Source of the DNA: Cololabis saira
Taxonomy: Eukaryota > Chordata > Actinopteri > Beloniformes > Belonidae
Length of the DNA: 64,000 nucleotides
NCBI RefSeq assembly: GCF_033807715.1
Contig: NC_084600.1
Location: forward strand, 46,341,824-46,405,823
Direction of reading: 5' to 3'
The position numbers and the translations under genes were made by a program. This document shows positions 33,091 through 44,964 of this stretch, piece after piece (positions within the stretch are counted from its first letter, which is position 1; each line of letters begins with the position of its first letter). A model generated the notes under the pieces. The model had not been told where the DNA came from. It did no database searches and saw only the letters and a list, made by a program, of their open reading frames with translations.

Positions 33091-34100
33091 AGAAAATAAC
33101 CACCGTAGACGAGGAAGGAAGGAAGGAAGGGAAGGAAAAAACGGAAAAGGAAGGAAACGAGAGTCTTGATGAATAGAATAAAAAAAAAGAAATGTCCAAA
33201 TATGTGTTGAGTTAGTCGGGAGAGAAGAGGAGGAAATGGGGGAGATACAACCAAGATAAGTATGTGTGACATGTGAGTGTGTTTTTAGAACTGATATCCT
33301 GACGTTTTTTAAGAGTTTGTGTCCCGTCGCGGATGTCGATGGAGCTGAACTGGTTCGCTGCCGCGGCGCAGATCCAAAACCTCCAAAACCTTACGACTAC
33401 TTTCCTTTCAGTTCTTTGTTTTCCTGTTTTTCTAGTTTCCGTTTTGGGCCGTCGGCTCCGGGTGAGCCGAGGGTCCCAGTAAAAGATCCAGTTAAACGGT
33501 TTCTGCAGAACCTTCGCTCTCTGGAAGCTCATCGTCTACGGGGAACTAAAGCTTAATCTCCTAGAAAAAAAAACTACTGCATTTATCTGTCTTTGTTGAC
33601 ATTTTGTTTGAATTCTGGCTCATATCATAATTGAAGAAGTTTCTAAATTTGGGTATTTTATACTTTCATCCTTTATTTATTATTGAACACAGTCTCATTC
33701 AAACAAAAATCGATGATTTAAAACCTGCGAAAGCCGGTTGATCTGAATGTAAAAACAACATTAGCCTACTGCTAACTTTTATTTACAGGGATTCAAATGT
33801 TCTGTTGCAGTGAAAGAAATGTAAACCTAGTCTGGACTTCACTGTTGCTGCGCGCATGTTATAGTTCAGGGGTTAATAATCAATGTGAGAGGACAGAGGA
33901 GACACACAGGAATGTATAGATATATTTTACATACACACATGGATTAATCCTCCCACAAACGCACAAAACACTGAAACATCTACATATTCAGTCACAGCTA
34001 CAAACACAAAGAAATATGTTCATGTTTAACCCTTTCTTGGTGCTATAGGATTAGGTTTGTATCTCCGTTACCATGAAGTCAAAAATCTCTCTGGCGACTT
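33091..34100 (+). other. nova2: nova2 proximal 3' UTR
   Basis: Follows the stop with 'ggaaggaagg' repeats, an early possible poly(A) signal AATAAA near 33177, then unique AT-rich sequence. Nova genes have long 3' UTRs, so the transcript may extend much farther; the end cannot be placed. Confidence 0.5.
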
Positions 34101-34574
34101 ATTTGTTATTTGATTTTTAGTAGCCGACGTCGGTCCAGCCATTGGTAGCCGCTGGGCCGACAAGCCTCGCACCGGCGACGACTCGTCGTTTAATCCAAGT
34201 CCATTCTCATCCGAACCGGCTTTTCCTTTCTCTTTGTGTTTCTAATAACAACAACTTTCCCGTCGGCTGTTGTTTTACCCGACGGGTTTCGCCTTAGCCA
34301 CTCCCACCAATCGACTACCTTAAGCAGCGTCTAATTAGTTCACTTCGCAAAAGGGAAAGCACTACAAAAGCATTTTGATAAAGAAAAAAAAGCTGTATGA
34401 ACCAATATCTGTGATCGAAATCAAACTTATCGCCTTTACATTAAAGGGAACCAAATAGCTGAGATACTTACACTAAAGAAAGGGGAGGAAACTTGAACCG
34501 AAGGCTTGGACTCTGGGAGCCGAACCTTCAACCCTGCAGTCGGAACCGCGGGGCCGAGCCCAGCTAGCGCGCTA

Positions 34575-34890
34575 GCGTGAGGAGAGACGTCCCGCTAGCC
34601 CACCGTTAGCCTGCCGTTAGCTCTTCCCGCCTCTCCAAGGTCCTAGCGTGAAGAGAGACATCCCGCTAGCCCGCCGTTAGCTCTTCCCGCCTTTCCAAGG
34701 TCCTAGCGTGAAGAGAGACGTCCCGCTAGCCCGCCGTTAGCTCTTCCCGCCTTTCCAAGGTCCTAGCGTGAAGAGAGACGTCCCGCTAGCCCGCCGTTAG
34801 CCTGCCGTTAGCTCTTCCCGCCTTTCCAAGGTCCTAAAGTGAAGAGAGACGTCCCGCTAGCCCGCCGTTAGCTCTTCCCGCCTCTCCACG
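34575..34890. repeat. About 60-bp tandem repeat, five copies
   Basis: Units share 'gaagagagacgtcccgctag', 'cccgccgttagc' and 'cccgcctttccaaggtcc'. The last two units carry deviations (cctaaagtg; cctctccacgg). Confidence 0.93.
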
Positions 34891-35169
34891 GTTACCGCCT
34901 CCCTCTGTGCTGCTATCCATTAGCGTTCACCCGAGTACACTGGGTCTCTGAAGACTGCACTGTGAGAAAACACAAGCGCGTCCGTCCCTCCGTCCGCCGG
35001 CGGGACGTTTTATTTTAACGTGTTCATCCGTGTCACGTTACGCATCTGCTGGTCCCGGCGGGAACGCCCGTCTCCACGTTTCCGTTTCCCGCCCTAAAAC
35101 CTCGTGGACGTGTTTCCGGTCAGGAGCTCCTCGTTTTCCAACCACTTCGTCTGCGCCGTCACCGCCGAG

Positions 35170-35810
35170 CCGCTTTTTGTAATAACGACGCATTTTGTAA
35201 TAAACGTCCAAAATGTAATAACTTTGTCATTTCATTTTGTAATAAACTGACACATTCTGTAATAAACTACCCCAACGCATTTTGTAATACATTTTCCCAC
35301 ATTCTGTAATAAATTATTACATTTTGAGAAGATTATTACAAAATGCACTTGCAACTTTTTTATTCTCTAGAAAATGTAATAACATGGTGCATTATGTAAT
35401 AACAATTCTAAAGCATAGTTTATTTGTTTGTTATTGGCCTATATAATTCCAAACATCAAATAGGAAACTAAAGTTATATTTGGAGTTTTATACATAGATT
35501 TATTGGGCTACATAGCTCTAAGGGAAATTGCATAAAAAACACCAAAAGTCACTCTTGTATAAATTCATTGTTAAACAAACAACAATAATAGGTTTTATTA
35601 CATAATGCACCATGTTATTACATTTCCTAGAAAATAAAAAAGTTGCAAGTGCATTTTATAATAATCTTCTCAAAATGCAATAACAAAATGTATTACAAAA
35701 TGGGGCAGTTTATTGCAAAATGCGGCTTTATTACAAAATGAAATTAAAAAGTTATTACATTTTGGACATTTATTACAAAATGCACTGTTATTATAAAATG
35801 TGGTTCAACA
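35170..35810. mobile_element. Long inverted-repeat MITE with 'ttacaaaatg' motifs
   Basis: Arms of about 250 bp (35175-35425 and 35590-35810) are reverse complements: 'cattttgtaataaacgtcc' on the left, 'ttacattttggacattta' on the right. The core contains a 170-bp spacer. A shorter relative is at 44350-44420. No ORF. Class undetermined. Confidence 0.75.
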
Positions 35811-35835
35811 TCTCTCCCGTCTCTCCGGTCTCTCA

Positions 35836-36575
35836 CTGCAAAAACTCAAAATCTTACCAGGAATATTTGTCTTATTTCTCTTTAAAATGTCTCATTTTTA
35901 GTCAGAAAATAACAAGAGTCATGACCAGAAAAATTACTTGTTATTTGACAATTTTCACCTGTTTCAAGTAAATCTTCACTTGAAATAAGTAGAAAAATCT
36001 GCCAGTGGGACAAGATTTATCTTCTCATTACAAGCAAAAAAATCTTGGCAGGTTAGTCCAGTCACAATCTCCCTGGAGGAATAAAAACAAGACGCTCTCC
36101 CCCCCACTAGCCCTCCCCCTCTCAGGAACATCTGTGGACCTGGATCAGAACTGTACCGGCCGTCTGATAACATCAAGGACACTGGCTAAGGAGCAGCTCT
36201 GGGGCAAAGTTCACACACTTTTGCTGATAACCACCTCCCTCATCTCAACGCCTTATCAGCCCCCCCTCTTATCAGCCCCCCCAACACGGTCTCCGGGTTC
36301 GAGCGCCACGAAGCCGCGGCGATCACTTGGCTCCTCCTCTATCCCAGAGTTATCCTTGGGAAAACAGGCACATTATAAACATCTGTGTCGCCGACGGTGT
36401 ATCCCAAGTCAAATTCACTGTTTTTAACCCTTTCAATTAAAGTCTGACTCTGATTCTGATTCTGAAACAGGTGAAAATTGTTGTTTTTCCAGTGATGAGT
36501 CTTGTTTTAAGTGTAATGAGAATTTTTGACTAAAAATGAGACATTTTAACTAGAAATGAGTTTTTGCAGTGCTCT
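35836..36575. mobile_element. Fold-back MITE (family F) split by a retroposon
   Basis: The left half is at 35836-36052 ('cactgcaaaaactc' to 'aaaaaatcttggcag') and the right end at 36463-36575 ('gaaacaggtgaaaattg' to 'tttttgcagtg'). Between them lies a retroposon R tail. About 35 bp of the inner MITE are missing at the junction. Confidence 0.75.
36055..36465 (+). mobile_element. Retroposon family R, copy C (3' end only)
   Basis: Matches the reverse complement of 25297-25720 along its whole length ('cagtcacaatctccctgg' to 'tctgattctgattctga'). The 5' part with the ORF is absent, as in a 5'-truncated retroposition. No clear target duplication. Confidence 0.7.
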
Positions 36576-36745
36576 GGTCTCTCCGGTCTCGTCCTCCAAC
36601 CCCTCGTCGGCTACATCAACCCCGGCTCTATGATCGGCGTCCTGAAGGAAACGCTGTGAGGGTTGGAGTCCAGGAACATCGGAGAAGTTTAACCATCAGC
36701 CTCTCGTCTCTAACGTCTGAGTTTCAGACGGATCTGGACGAGTTT

Positions 36746-37321
36746 CAGGCCCCGTTTCCACCTTGCAAAAACAGTGGTGTTTTCCTGCGTTTTGTTCGTT
36801 CGTTTACACGAAAATGAAGCTCAAAGTCTCCAGAAACCATCATTCCTGAAAACTCCGGCCAAAGTGGAGATTTTTCAAACCTCCGTCTTCACGTTTGCTT
36901 GTAAACGGAGAGAAACGGACATTTATTCTTCAGAACGTCACATTATGAGACAGAGACGTCACCAGCGTCATGAGTGACACCTGTGGTTACAATTAGTTTG
37001 TAACCGTCAATATTTTCTTGTATTTTACCTGTTTTATATTCTAACGTCACACTTAAAAGTAACTCCACTTCTCTGTCACTCCAAACCAAAGACTCGTTCA
37101 TCTTGGAAGTAACTGGAAGTTACTCGTGTCATTTGTTGATGTTTTTTTCCAGGATTCTGATTGGCTAGCATGACTTTATCTTCTCGTTACACTGCCCCCT
37201 GTAGGTTTGGCTGCTCATAGCACCTTAACAGATATTTATGCAGGTTCCTGGAAATGATGGGACTTTTCTAAACGTAGAGGGAAATATCCGTTTTTGTGAA
37301 ACTACGTGGAAACGCGGCCTG
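36746..37321. mobile_element. 576-bp inverted-terminus element resembling a Harbinger derivative
   Basis: Ends are 'caggccccgtttccac' and its inverted partner 'gtggaaacgcggcctg'. The interior has 'aaacggagagaaacgg' and 'gacgtcacc' motifs much like the sub-terminal parts of the Harbinger at 52479-56532 (also starting 'gaccccgtccacac'). No ORF. TSD not evident. Confidence 0.55.
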
Positions 37322-40300
37322 AGCTTCTCCTTCACTCCGGCTGAAACTGAAACCCCCGTGTGTTCGAAGCTTCAACTACGATCCGGCCGCTTGTGAAATC
37401 ATAGCATGAGATAAACTTTTACTGCCCAACATTTTAGCGTATATTAGGATACAAGCACAAAACAAAGGGATGTTTTCCTCCATGCAACTGGACTTGCTCG
37501 ACTCCAGAGAGCAGCTCCAGCTTTCTGACGGATGCATTTGTGCCAAATGCTGTTTCTATCAATCCCCTCATTGACTTTCCTCTTTCTCTCCACATATTAT
37601 TCCTCTGCATGATCTCCCAGAATCCTCGTGTCGTCCGTCGAGCTCTCCCCCCCCTCGTCGTCTCATTGGTTGGTGTATTTGGATGTGCTTTGGGTGGGAA
37701 TTATGCACTTATCGGTCGTCGGGGTGTGAAATACTTTTCCAGGCTGCAGAGTTCACAAGGTTAAAACGCACAGAAAACACCTGCCTCCAAAAACTGTGAG
37801 AAAACCCCCAAGACCAACCAGCAACGTTAGCTCCGAGTGTGAAATTCCCTCTTTACGAAGAACAAGTCGGTAGTTTTAGCCTTTTCAAACGAAGAGAAAG
37901 TCTTGTTGTTTTTCTTTGTTCGTTTGTTGGTTGTTGTTTTTTTTTTAACGAAGGAATATCTTGGTTGAATAAGTAGTTACAACGACGGCTGACGCCGAAG
38001 CTTCGGCCTCGGGACGAAGTTCGGACAGAAAAAGGCGTGAAAATAAACGAGAGATGTGGAATATTGTTTGTGACCTCAAGCCGAAACAGTGACATCCTTT
38101 ATGCATATCCTGTTATCTGAAAATGACTAGAACTCATTTCTGTGGAATACAATATGTCATGTCATATGATCTATATGTACTTTATTGTAGCTATTCTAGT
38201 TTGTAGTCCAAATGCAGTCCAGCGTTGTCGATACAATGTGAAACTATGTTATATTTGTGTGGATGATGAAAGCGCCAACTAAGCCTGATTAAGATTAGCT
38301 TCGCAGTTTGTTTGTGCATTACGATGACCGTCATCGGCCGGTGGTGTCCATATTTCTGTCATTGATGATTTAATTTGACAGTAAGAAAATGTAAAGAATA
38401 TTGGAAGCAATATAGTAGCATGTCGTCCTGTTTTGTGTTTTATGTCTGATGTATGAACCTTTGAAATTACTAAGATTTTGAATGAATAGGTTTACATGTA
38501 CTTTTTGTAAGTTATGAAAATGCTGCTATTTGATAAGTAAACTATACAAAATATTTTAGTTTAAAAGATGTCTGGTCTGTTGATTAGAGACGATGCTCCG
38601 AGAGAGTTGGAGCATAAAACGAGGTGTATAGAGTTACTATACAGTATTGGTGAGATAAAGTAAAAGTAATAATAGACTCCGTAGTTCAACCTGTGCCAAA
38701 CTAGACCCTACGCAGCTTCGGAAATTGTAGATGTGCGATTCAAATGTTAGATATCAATAACTTGTTTAGAAGTGCTGATCAAGTGCCAATCAAACATTGT
38801 CTTTTAAGTTAAGAAAAGATAATCAAATACATTACTTAAGAAAAACAAAGGACAAAGATACTTTATGTGCATCGTTTTATCCCATAGGTACATAGAGTAA
38901 GAGTTAAAGTGATTTTATGGCTCCATGTTGTTTTCCCTCCATTTATCCTCGTGTGTTCGTTTGACCTGTGGCTTCAAAGTTCTGCTGTTTCTCACAAATG
39001 TCTCTATAGGCCAGCATGGACTAGCATAAACATGTTATAGGCATTCATAACATAGCCATTAACAATCAAAAATGTGTTCGTGGAGTTCGGTGTTATCTTT
39101 TTGCACGTCTTCTATTGCATGGTATCAAAGTAAATTATGGAGGAAAAAAAAACGTATAAAAATCTCGCGAGGCGTCTCGCACAAAACATCCAGAGACATA
39201 AACACTGCATGCGGTCAAGATGTAAAGCTCTTAAGTTTATTCGCCTCATGTTTAAAACGTATTGAGTTGTTTGTGTTGTGAGTTGGGAGGAAGTTCATTA
39301 TCGTCATGTTGGCCCGAAAAGAAAAAAAAAAAGAACACAAACATCTGAGATTTAAACGTCCATCTCTCTCACGTTCATCCGAGAAGATCTTTAGACTTTT
39401 AGGTTCATTGAGGAGTTTTAAAAAAAGGTGAAACTAGCAAAAATGTGAAACTTGTGGCGGTGCTTTGGCTCCTTGTGGTTTTGGGACATCAGGCATGCGT
39501 TTCTTTAGCAAACAGGTTTAACTCACTCCACTCGTCCCATGACACGCAGAAATGTTTCATGTTGCAGCTGAAAGCCCAGATCTAATCTATGAATGTACCC
39601 ATTTATGACCTTTTTGCTTTTCCTTTCCTAAGTTCTGTTGAATGTTTATCTGTCTTAAATGTAAATTCAGGGCAGGAATGTCAAATACAGTAACGGTTTA
39701 ATATCTATGTCAATAACATCCTTCACTTATAGTCAGGTAGGCCGACAGGCCGTAGTCATGAACCAGATGTGTTAAAAACAACTTCCGATTTGCTGTCAAC
39801 ATTAACTTGTTGTTGCATAAATGCACTTTACCGATCCGTGGGTCAATATTGGGCGTGAATTGAAGCAAATTGTGTTTGACTGTCCAAAGCTGATTTGTTT
39901 TGATCTCATTGCCTTTTCGATGCTGTTGCTGTTCCGTTGGTTTGTTTGTTCTCTGAACCCGTCGGGTGTCGGGGGTGACGGGAAAGTTCTCTGGGAAAGT
40001 TGTGGAAGGTTGTGGAGTCTCAGACGTTACAGGACGTTCCGCCGCAGCAGAGATCCGTCCGTTGGCCGACGGGGTTTCACTTCACAGCAACCCGTGAAAC
40101 CCGGACGGATCGTTCACCTCGGCCCGTTGGGGTTACATTTCCAAATTGTTTTTGGTTTTTGTTTTCAACCGAACAAATTGGGATTGAAGTTTGTGCTGAG
40201 GGAGCAGGAGGTCGAGGTCTGGCTGGTGTTGGAACCGGCAGACGGAAGAACTGATCAAAACCACAGAGGAAACTGAACGATCAAGGCCTTCGAACAACGA

Positions 40301-41920
40301 ATGATGTGTTTGTTTCATTGTTTCTGTTTTTATCTGCTTCACATCTCAGTCCGAGACAAACGTCATCCAGAAACGCTCCCGTTGGTTTTTATTTCCCTCC
40401 AGACGAACTCTGGACGTCCGTCCGTCCGCCCACAGAGCCCTTTCAGAATAAAAGGCTATGACTGGTTTTAAATGTCACAAACTGGCAAAAGGCTGCTCGC
40501 TCCTCTCTTTAAACCAATTCTACCTGAATCTCTCCGTCTCTCAGCCGACACATCACGGTTTGTGTTTCACCACCCGAGCATCCGCTAACTGTTCAACCTT
40601 CACGCGGGTTTTTCTCTTCACGAGAAAACGTGGGAACTGTTTGCCAACGAAACGTCTGGACCCGCCGAACCTCCCATGAACTCTGTCCACTCCTCCATCC
40701 CAAGAACTCATGTGTGTTTTTACTGTCAAACTCTGGACGACTGTTCTTTTCCGTTGGTTGGTTTGTCGGTTTGTTTGTCGGTTATCTGGACTCGTCTGCA
40801 GGTCGAGCGCTTGCTGGAGTGTAAACTGGAGAAAAGCATGCCAGCACCTTGCAAAGATTTTCATACCTTTTCTTTTTTTTTTTCGGGGTTTGATTTTGAG
40901 TTTAACCTCTTGTTCGTTCCATCTCAGAAAAAAAAAAAAAAAAAATGGACTGACAGCATAAGATCAAATGTTTCAATGGAATGGGGCGTCTTTCTCTCTG
41001 ACGTAACGATGGTTTTGTTCTTCATTCGACTCTGAAAGTCCAGCAGTAGAAACTACCTAAAGGGCTTTCCGGGAGAGCATTTATATGTCTTTTAAAAATG
41101 GGGGAAAAAAGAACCCAGTCCTTTGAATCTGTGGGGACAGAAAACGCCTTCTAGTGCCAAAACCAGAAAAAGTGTGAAAGCTTTTCATGACAACGTATTT
41201 GTCAGCGAAAGTGCCAAATAAATCCCATCCTGAGCCAGACGGCGAGCGTTCGATCACAGGAAGTTACGGCCCATTTTCACCCGACAAACATGGTCGACAT
41301 TTGCACCGTATCGTTATTATGCTGCCAGTCTGTTTCCTGCTCTGGTCAGAAACATCGCAGAAGCAGAATATTTTCTAAAAACGATGCTCTGTGGATAAAA
41401 AGACAACTCTAGTGAGGGACTGAGAGGATTTTAAGCGTCATTTTTTTGTTTTGTTATGAGTTTATTTCAACATTATTCATGACTAGATTTAACAGTAATG
41501 ATATTTAATGTAACTGTAGTACTGTGTTTGTAAAAGAATTCAGTGAGTTGTGTTTTATGACTCGTGGACTACCAGTGAAGTCAGCATTTCAGTGTTAATA
41601 TTTGAATTGTTTTTTAAAGATTATTTTTGCGACGGCAACAAAGAGTCATTATAAATGTTCATTTTAACATCACTTGTCTTCGGCTCGTTTTTTCCCACCT
41701 CTTATTTCTGCTGGTTTTACGTGAGTTTATCTGTAGAACAATTCAACACAAGGTCATTAAAGTCTTTACATCAACATTAAAAGCACAAATACACAATTAA
41801 ACAGTAAATAACAAATCAAATGAAATATAATGATAAGAAAAGAGGTAAAATAATAGAAAGCAACAGTTGTTAAACAGTAAGGGCAGTAGATCCAGCAGGT
41901 TCATCTCATTCTTACGATGC
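37322..41920 (+). other. Mostly unique AT-rich sequence downstream of nova2
   Basis: The longest low-repeat stretch in the window. No exon or RNA gene was recognised in either direction; frames such as 39821-40276 (+) and 40676-41035 (+) show no domain. Poly(A)-signal-like AATAAA occurs near 40447 and 41216, which would fit a very long nova2 3' UTR, but this is inference from the gene family and the unique composition. Confidence 0.4.
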
Positions 41921-41921
41921 A

Positions 41922-42228
41922 CTGCAAAAACTCAATATCTTACCAGGAATATTCGTCTTATTTCCAGTTAAAATGTCTCATTTTAGTCAAAAAATCTCAT
42001 TACACTTAAAACAAGAGTCATTACCAGAAAAATAACTTGTTATTTGACAATTTTCACCTGTTTCAAGTAAATTTTCACTTGAAATAAGTAGAAAAATCTG
42101 CCAGTGGAACAAGATTTATTTTCTTATTACAAGCAAAAAAATCTTTTTCCACTGCCATTTTGGATTTGGATTTTTCTACTTATTTTAAGTGAAAATCTAC
42201 TCTACAAGATTTTGAGTTTTTGCAGTGT
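41922..42228. mobile_element. Fold-back MITE, full copy (family F)
   Basis: Both termini are present: 'cactgcaaaaactcaatatc' on the left and 'gattttgagtttttgcagtg' on the right. The centre is shortened on the right arm. This is the best copy for defining the ends of the family. Confidence 0.8.
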
Positions 42229-42639
42229 ATACGGTCAAAACGTACAAAGACCGGGTCAAATACAGGATTAGAAAAGTAATCTGTAACTATTCGTACGGTG
42301 AATTAAACCAATTTGACATTTTTAAGAAGCCAACACACTTCCTGGAGGATTGAGTTTCTGGAGAATCGGAGCTAACGTTAGACGTTAGCAGCTCTGGAGG
42401 GAGGAAGTTACGCCTGGTGTGTTTACGTAGCGAGGGCTACGTAGCGAGGGCTAACGGCTGCTCCATCCACGAACCCCCGACACTGTCCTCACAGCAAACA
42501 GGAACGTTTACTTTCATTCATGTTTGCTCCTTTATGATGGTCTAACAGCTGCAGGTGTGAAGGGTTTGTTCGGGTTCTGGTCCAGCGTTTCACACCTGAG
42601 GTGCCGTTTGGTTGTGGTGAACGGTGCAATGGAGGAGTA

Positions 42640-43090
42640 GAGTGGGGTTATGGGTAGGATAGGGTCAGGATTAGGGTGGTGTAGAGTTAGGGTTAGGACT
42701 AGGGGTAGAGTAGGGTTAAGGTAGGTTAAAGTAGGGTTACGGTAGGGTAGGTTAGGATTGGGATAGGTTAGGATTAGTGTAGATTGAGGTAGGGTAGTGT
42801 TAGGGTTAGGGTAGTGTAGAGTTAGGGTTAGGACTAGGTGTGGGGGAGTGTAGTGGTAGGGTAAGATAGGGGTAGGGTAGGGTTAAGGTAGGTTAAAGTA
42901 GGGTTACTGGTAGGGTTATGATTAGGGTAGATTGAGGTAGGGTAGTGTTAGGTTTAGGACTAAAGGTAGGGGAGGGGTAGGGGAGGATTTTGGAAGGTTG
43001 AGGGTAGGATAGGATAGGGTTAGGTGTTAGAGTTAGGGTTAGGACTAGGGGTGGGTGAGGTTAGGGGTAGGGTAGGGTTAGGGTAAGTAA
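42640..43090. repeat. Degenerate telomere-like (TAGGG) repeat
   Basis: 'agggttaggg', 'gggtagggtagg' and 'taggactagggg' words in irregular order over 450 bp. A shorter patch is at 43635-43740, ending in three copies of 'gctagcgttggg'. Too irregular for a true telomere. Confidence 0.75.
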
Positions 43091-43534
43091 GTGGTCACAG
43101 CTGCTGTACATATCTGTTTGTTTGTGTCCATCTACATGAGCAAACACGGTTAACAGACCTGGAAGCGGCTGATGGTTAAGGTTAGAAATTGGGGTTGGAT
43201 TAAGAAATTGTTGAGCCGTTGCCGCGACGCCGTTGCCGCGACGCCGTTGCCGTGACGCCGTTTGCCGCGACGCCGTCGTGAACCTTCGGACTTCTCCGTC
43301 ACTCCATTTCTCCACAGTGCTAAACCCCCCAGAGCGCTAGCTGATACTTTGTTTAGTTTCCGGTTTTTCCGGCCACAGTGAATCAAAGAGATCAGGACAA
43401 CCAAAAAACCAAAACAACAAGAGCGCTGAAAGTTCACGACTGCTTCACCAACCGGAACTGGAAATGCATTGCTACCGAGCGAACCAATCACAGCCTCTCG
43501 GTCTGCGTTTAGTACATTTTTTGGGAGGTGCTAG

Positions 43535-43633
43535 CAGGCTACGGCGTAGCCCTCGCCATAGGGTGCGCGTCGCCGCGTTACCTACGGCGTAGGCTCTGCG
43601 TTGATTTAACGTGGGACCATAAATCAGGCTTTA
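43535..43633 (-). mobile_element. MITE fragment with 'ggctgatttatgg' terminus
   Basis: Inverted relative of 952 and 28168: 'tacggcgta' motifs then 'gggaccataaatcaggcttt'. Confidence 0.5.
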
Positions 43634-43740
43634 GGGGTTGGGGTTAGAGATTATAGGTTAAAGTCAGGAGTTAGGGTTATGGTTAGGATTAGGGTTGGGG
43701 CTAGCGTTGGGGCTAGCGTTGGGGCTAGCGTTGGGGACGT

Positions 43741-44349
43741 AGCCCCAGACTCTCCCAGTCGGCTGATCAGTCAGTGAGTTTCCCCACAGAGATCAGATTA
43801 TCTCCGATCTCTGACCCGATCATGGCGCGTTGGTTTCACTCCGCTACGTTGGAAAAGGGAAACATTAAAAACGCTCTTCACAGACTCATCAGATCCCACG
43901 TAACTCACAATCCTTTCATTCGTATTCAGTAGAAAAGCTTTGGTAAACACGGAGCTGCCAAGGACAACGTGCAAATACTCCGTCATAAACCAGAATACCG
44001 GCAGGAGACGACGTCTGCTCAGATACTAACTCAACTGTTGATCTAAATGCACCAAATAACTGTCAAATCACTTCTTATCAACAACAAGAAAGTGAGATTG
44101 TTCGTGGTAAAGTCGTATAAAAGACAGGAATCACCAAAGCAGGTGGAGTTCCTGAAATCTTTTCAGTTCTGATTCAGTCTGATGCTGACGGACCTGCAAA
44201 CCTGGAAACCTGGAAATGCCTGGAAACGCCTGGAAATCAAGAATAACTTCTGCTTTCAGTGAGTATCGTTTATTCCTGCAGGAACTGGACGTCCGTCGGA
44301 GGAAAATGACAGGATTGTGCACTAATTCTTCAGGAAGTGATGGACCGTT
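43741..44349. other. Intergenic sequence, nothing recognised
   Basis: Unique sequence with a short 'cctggaaa' repeat at 44195-44235. No gene seen. Confidence 0.4.
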
Positions 44350-44579
44350 GGGACGCATTTTGTAATAAACGTCCAAAATGTAGTAACTTTGTCATTTAAT
44401 TTTGCAATAAAGCCGCAATAACACACATCTCTGTAATCCTGGATAAAACAGGCTCATTTATGTCAAATTAAATATATCTATTCATAAGTAGAATCAGTCC
44501 TACATATAACATATTTCACAAAATGATATAAAAGCTGAATGACTCATTTCTGAGCATAAACTCTAGTGGATTTTACTTT

Positions 44580-44722
44580 AAATGCATTAAAAATAAGTTA
44601 TTTTTCTGGTAATGACTCTTGTTTTAAGTGTACTTTTGAGATTTTTTTGACTGAAAATGAGACATTTCAACTAGAAATAAGACAAATATTCCTGGTAAGA
44701 TTTGGAGTTTTTGCAGTTTATT
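44580..44722 (-). mobile_element. Fold-back MITE fragment (family F)
   Basis: Inverted outer half only: 'gactcttgttttaagtgta' to 'ggagtttttgcagtt'. Confidence 0.7.
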
Positions 44723-44964
44723 AACACAAAGCTTCAGATTTAGTTCATTCAACAACAAATTGTACCAAATTGAAATGTACAAACAAATGTGAAACAAAAA
44801 TCTAATTCTTACAAATCCTGGTGTTTGATTTAAGGAAATGCTCGTCTAGAAAAAAGGAGGAAAAACGTTTTTTCCTCTGGTTTGGAATCAATTCTGTGTA
44901 AATGTTGAAGCAGTTTAAACGTTTAAGGAACATTCGTCTCCCGGAGAGAGAGAGTGGACTGGAA

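Noticed and set aside
39821..40276. 151-codon plus-strand frame in the unique region downstream of nova2
   Set aside because: No recognisable domain and ordinary composition; length is within chance for this GC content.
42640..43090. True interstitial telomere
   Set aside because: The TTAGGG words are too irregular, mixed with TAGGGG and TAGGT.
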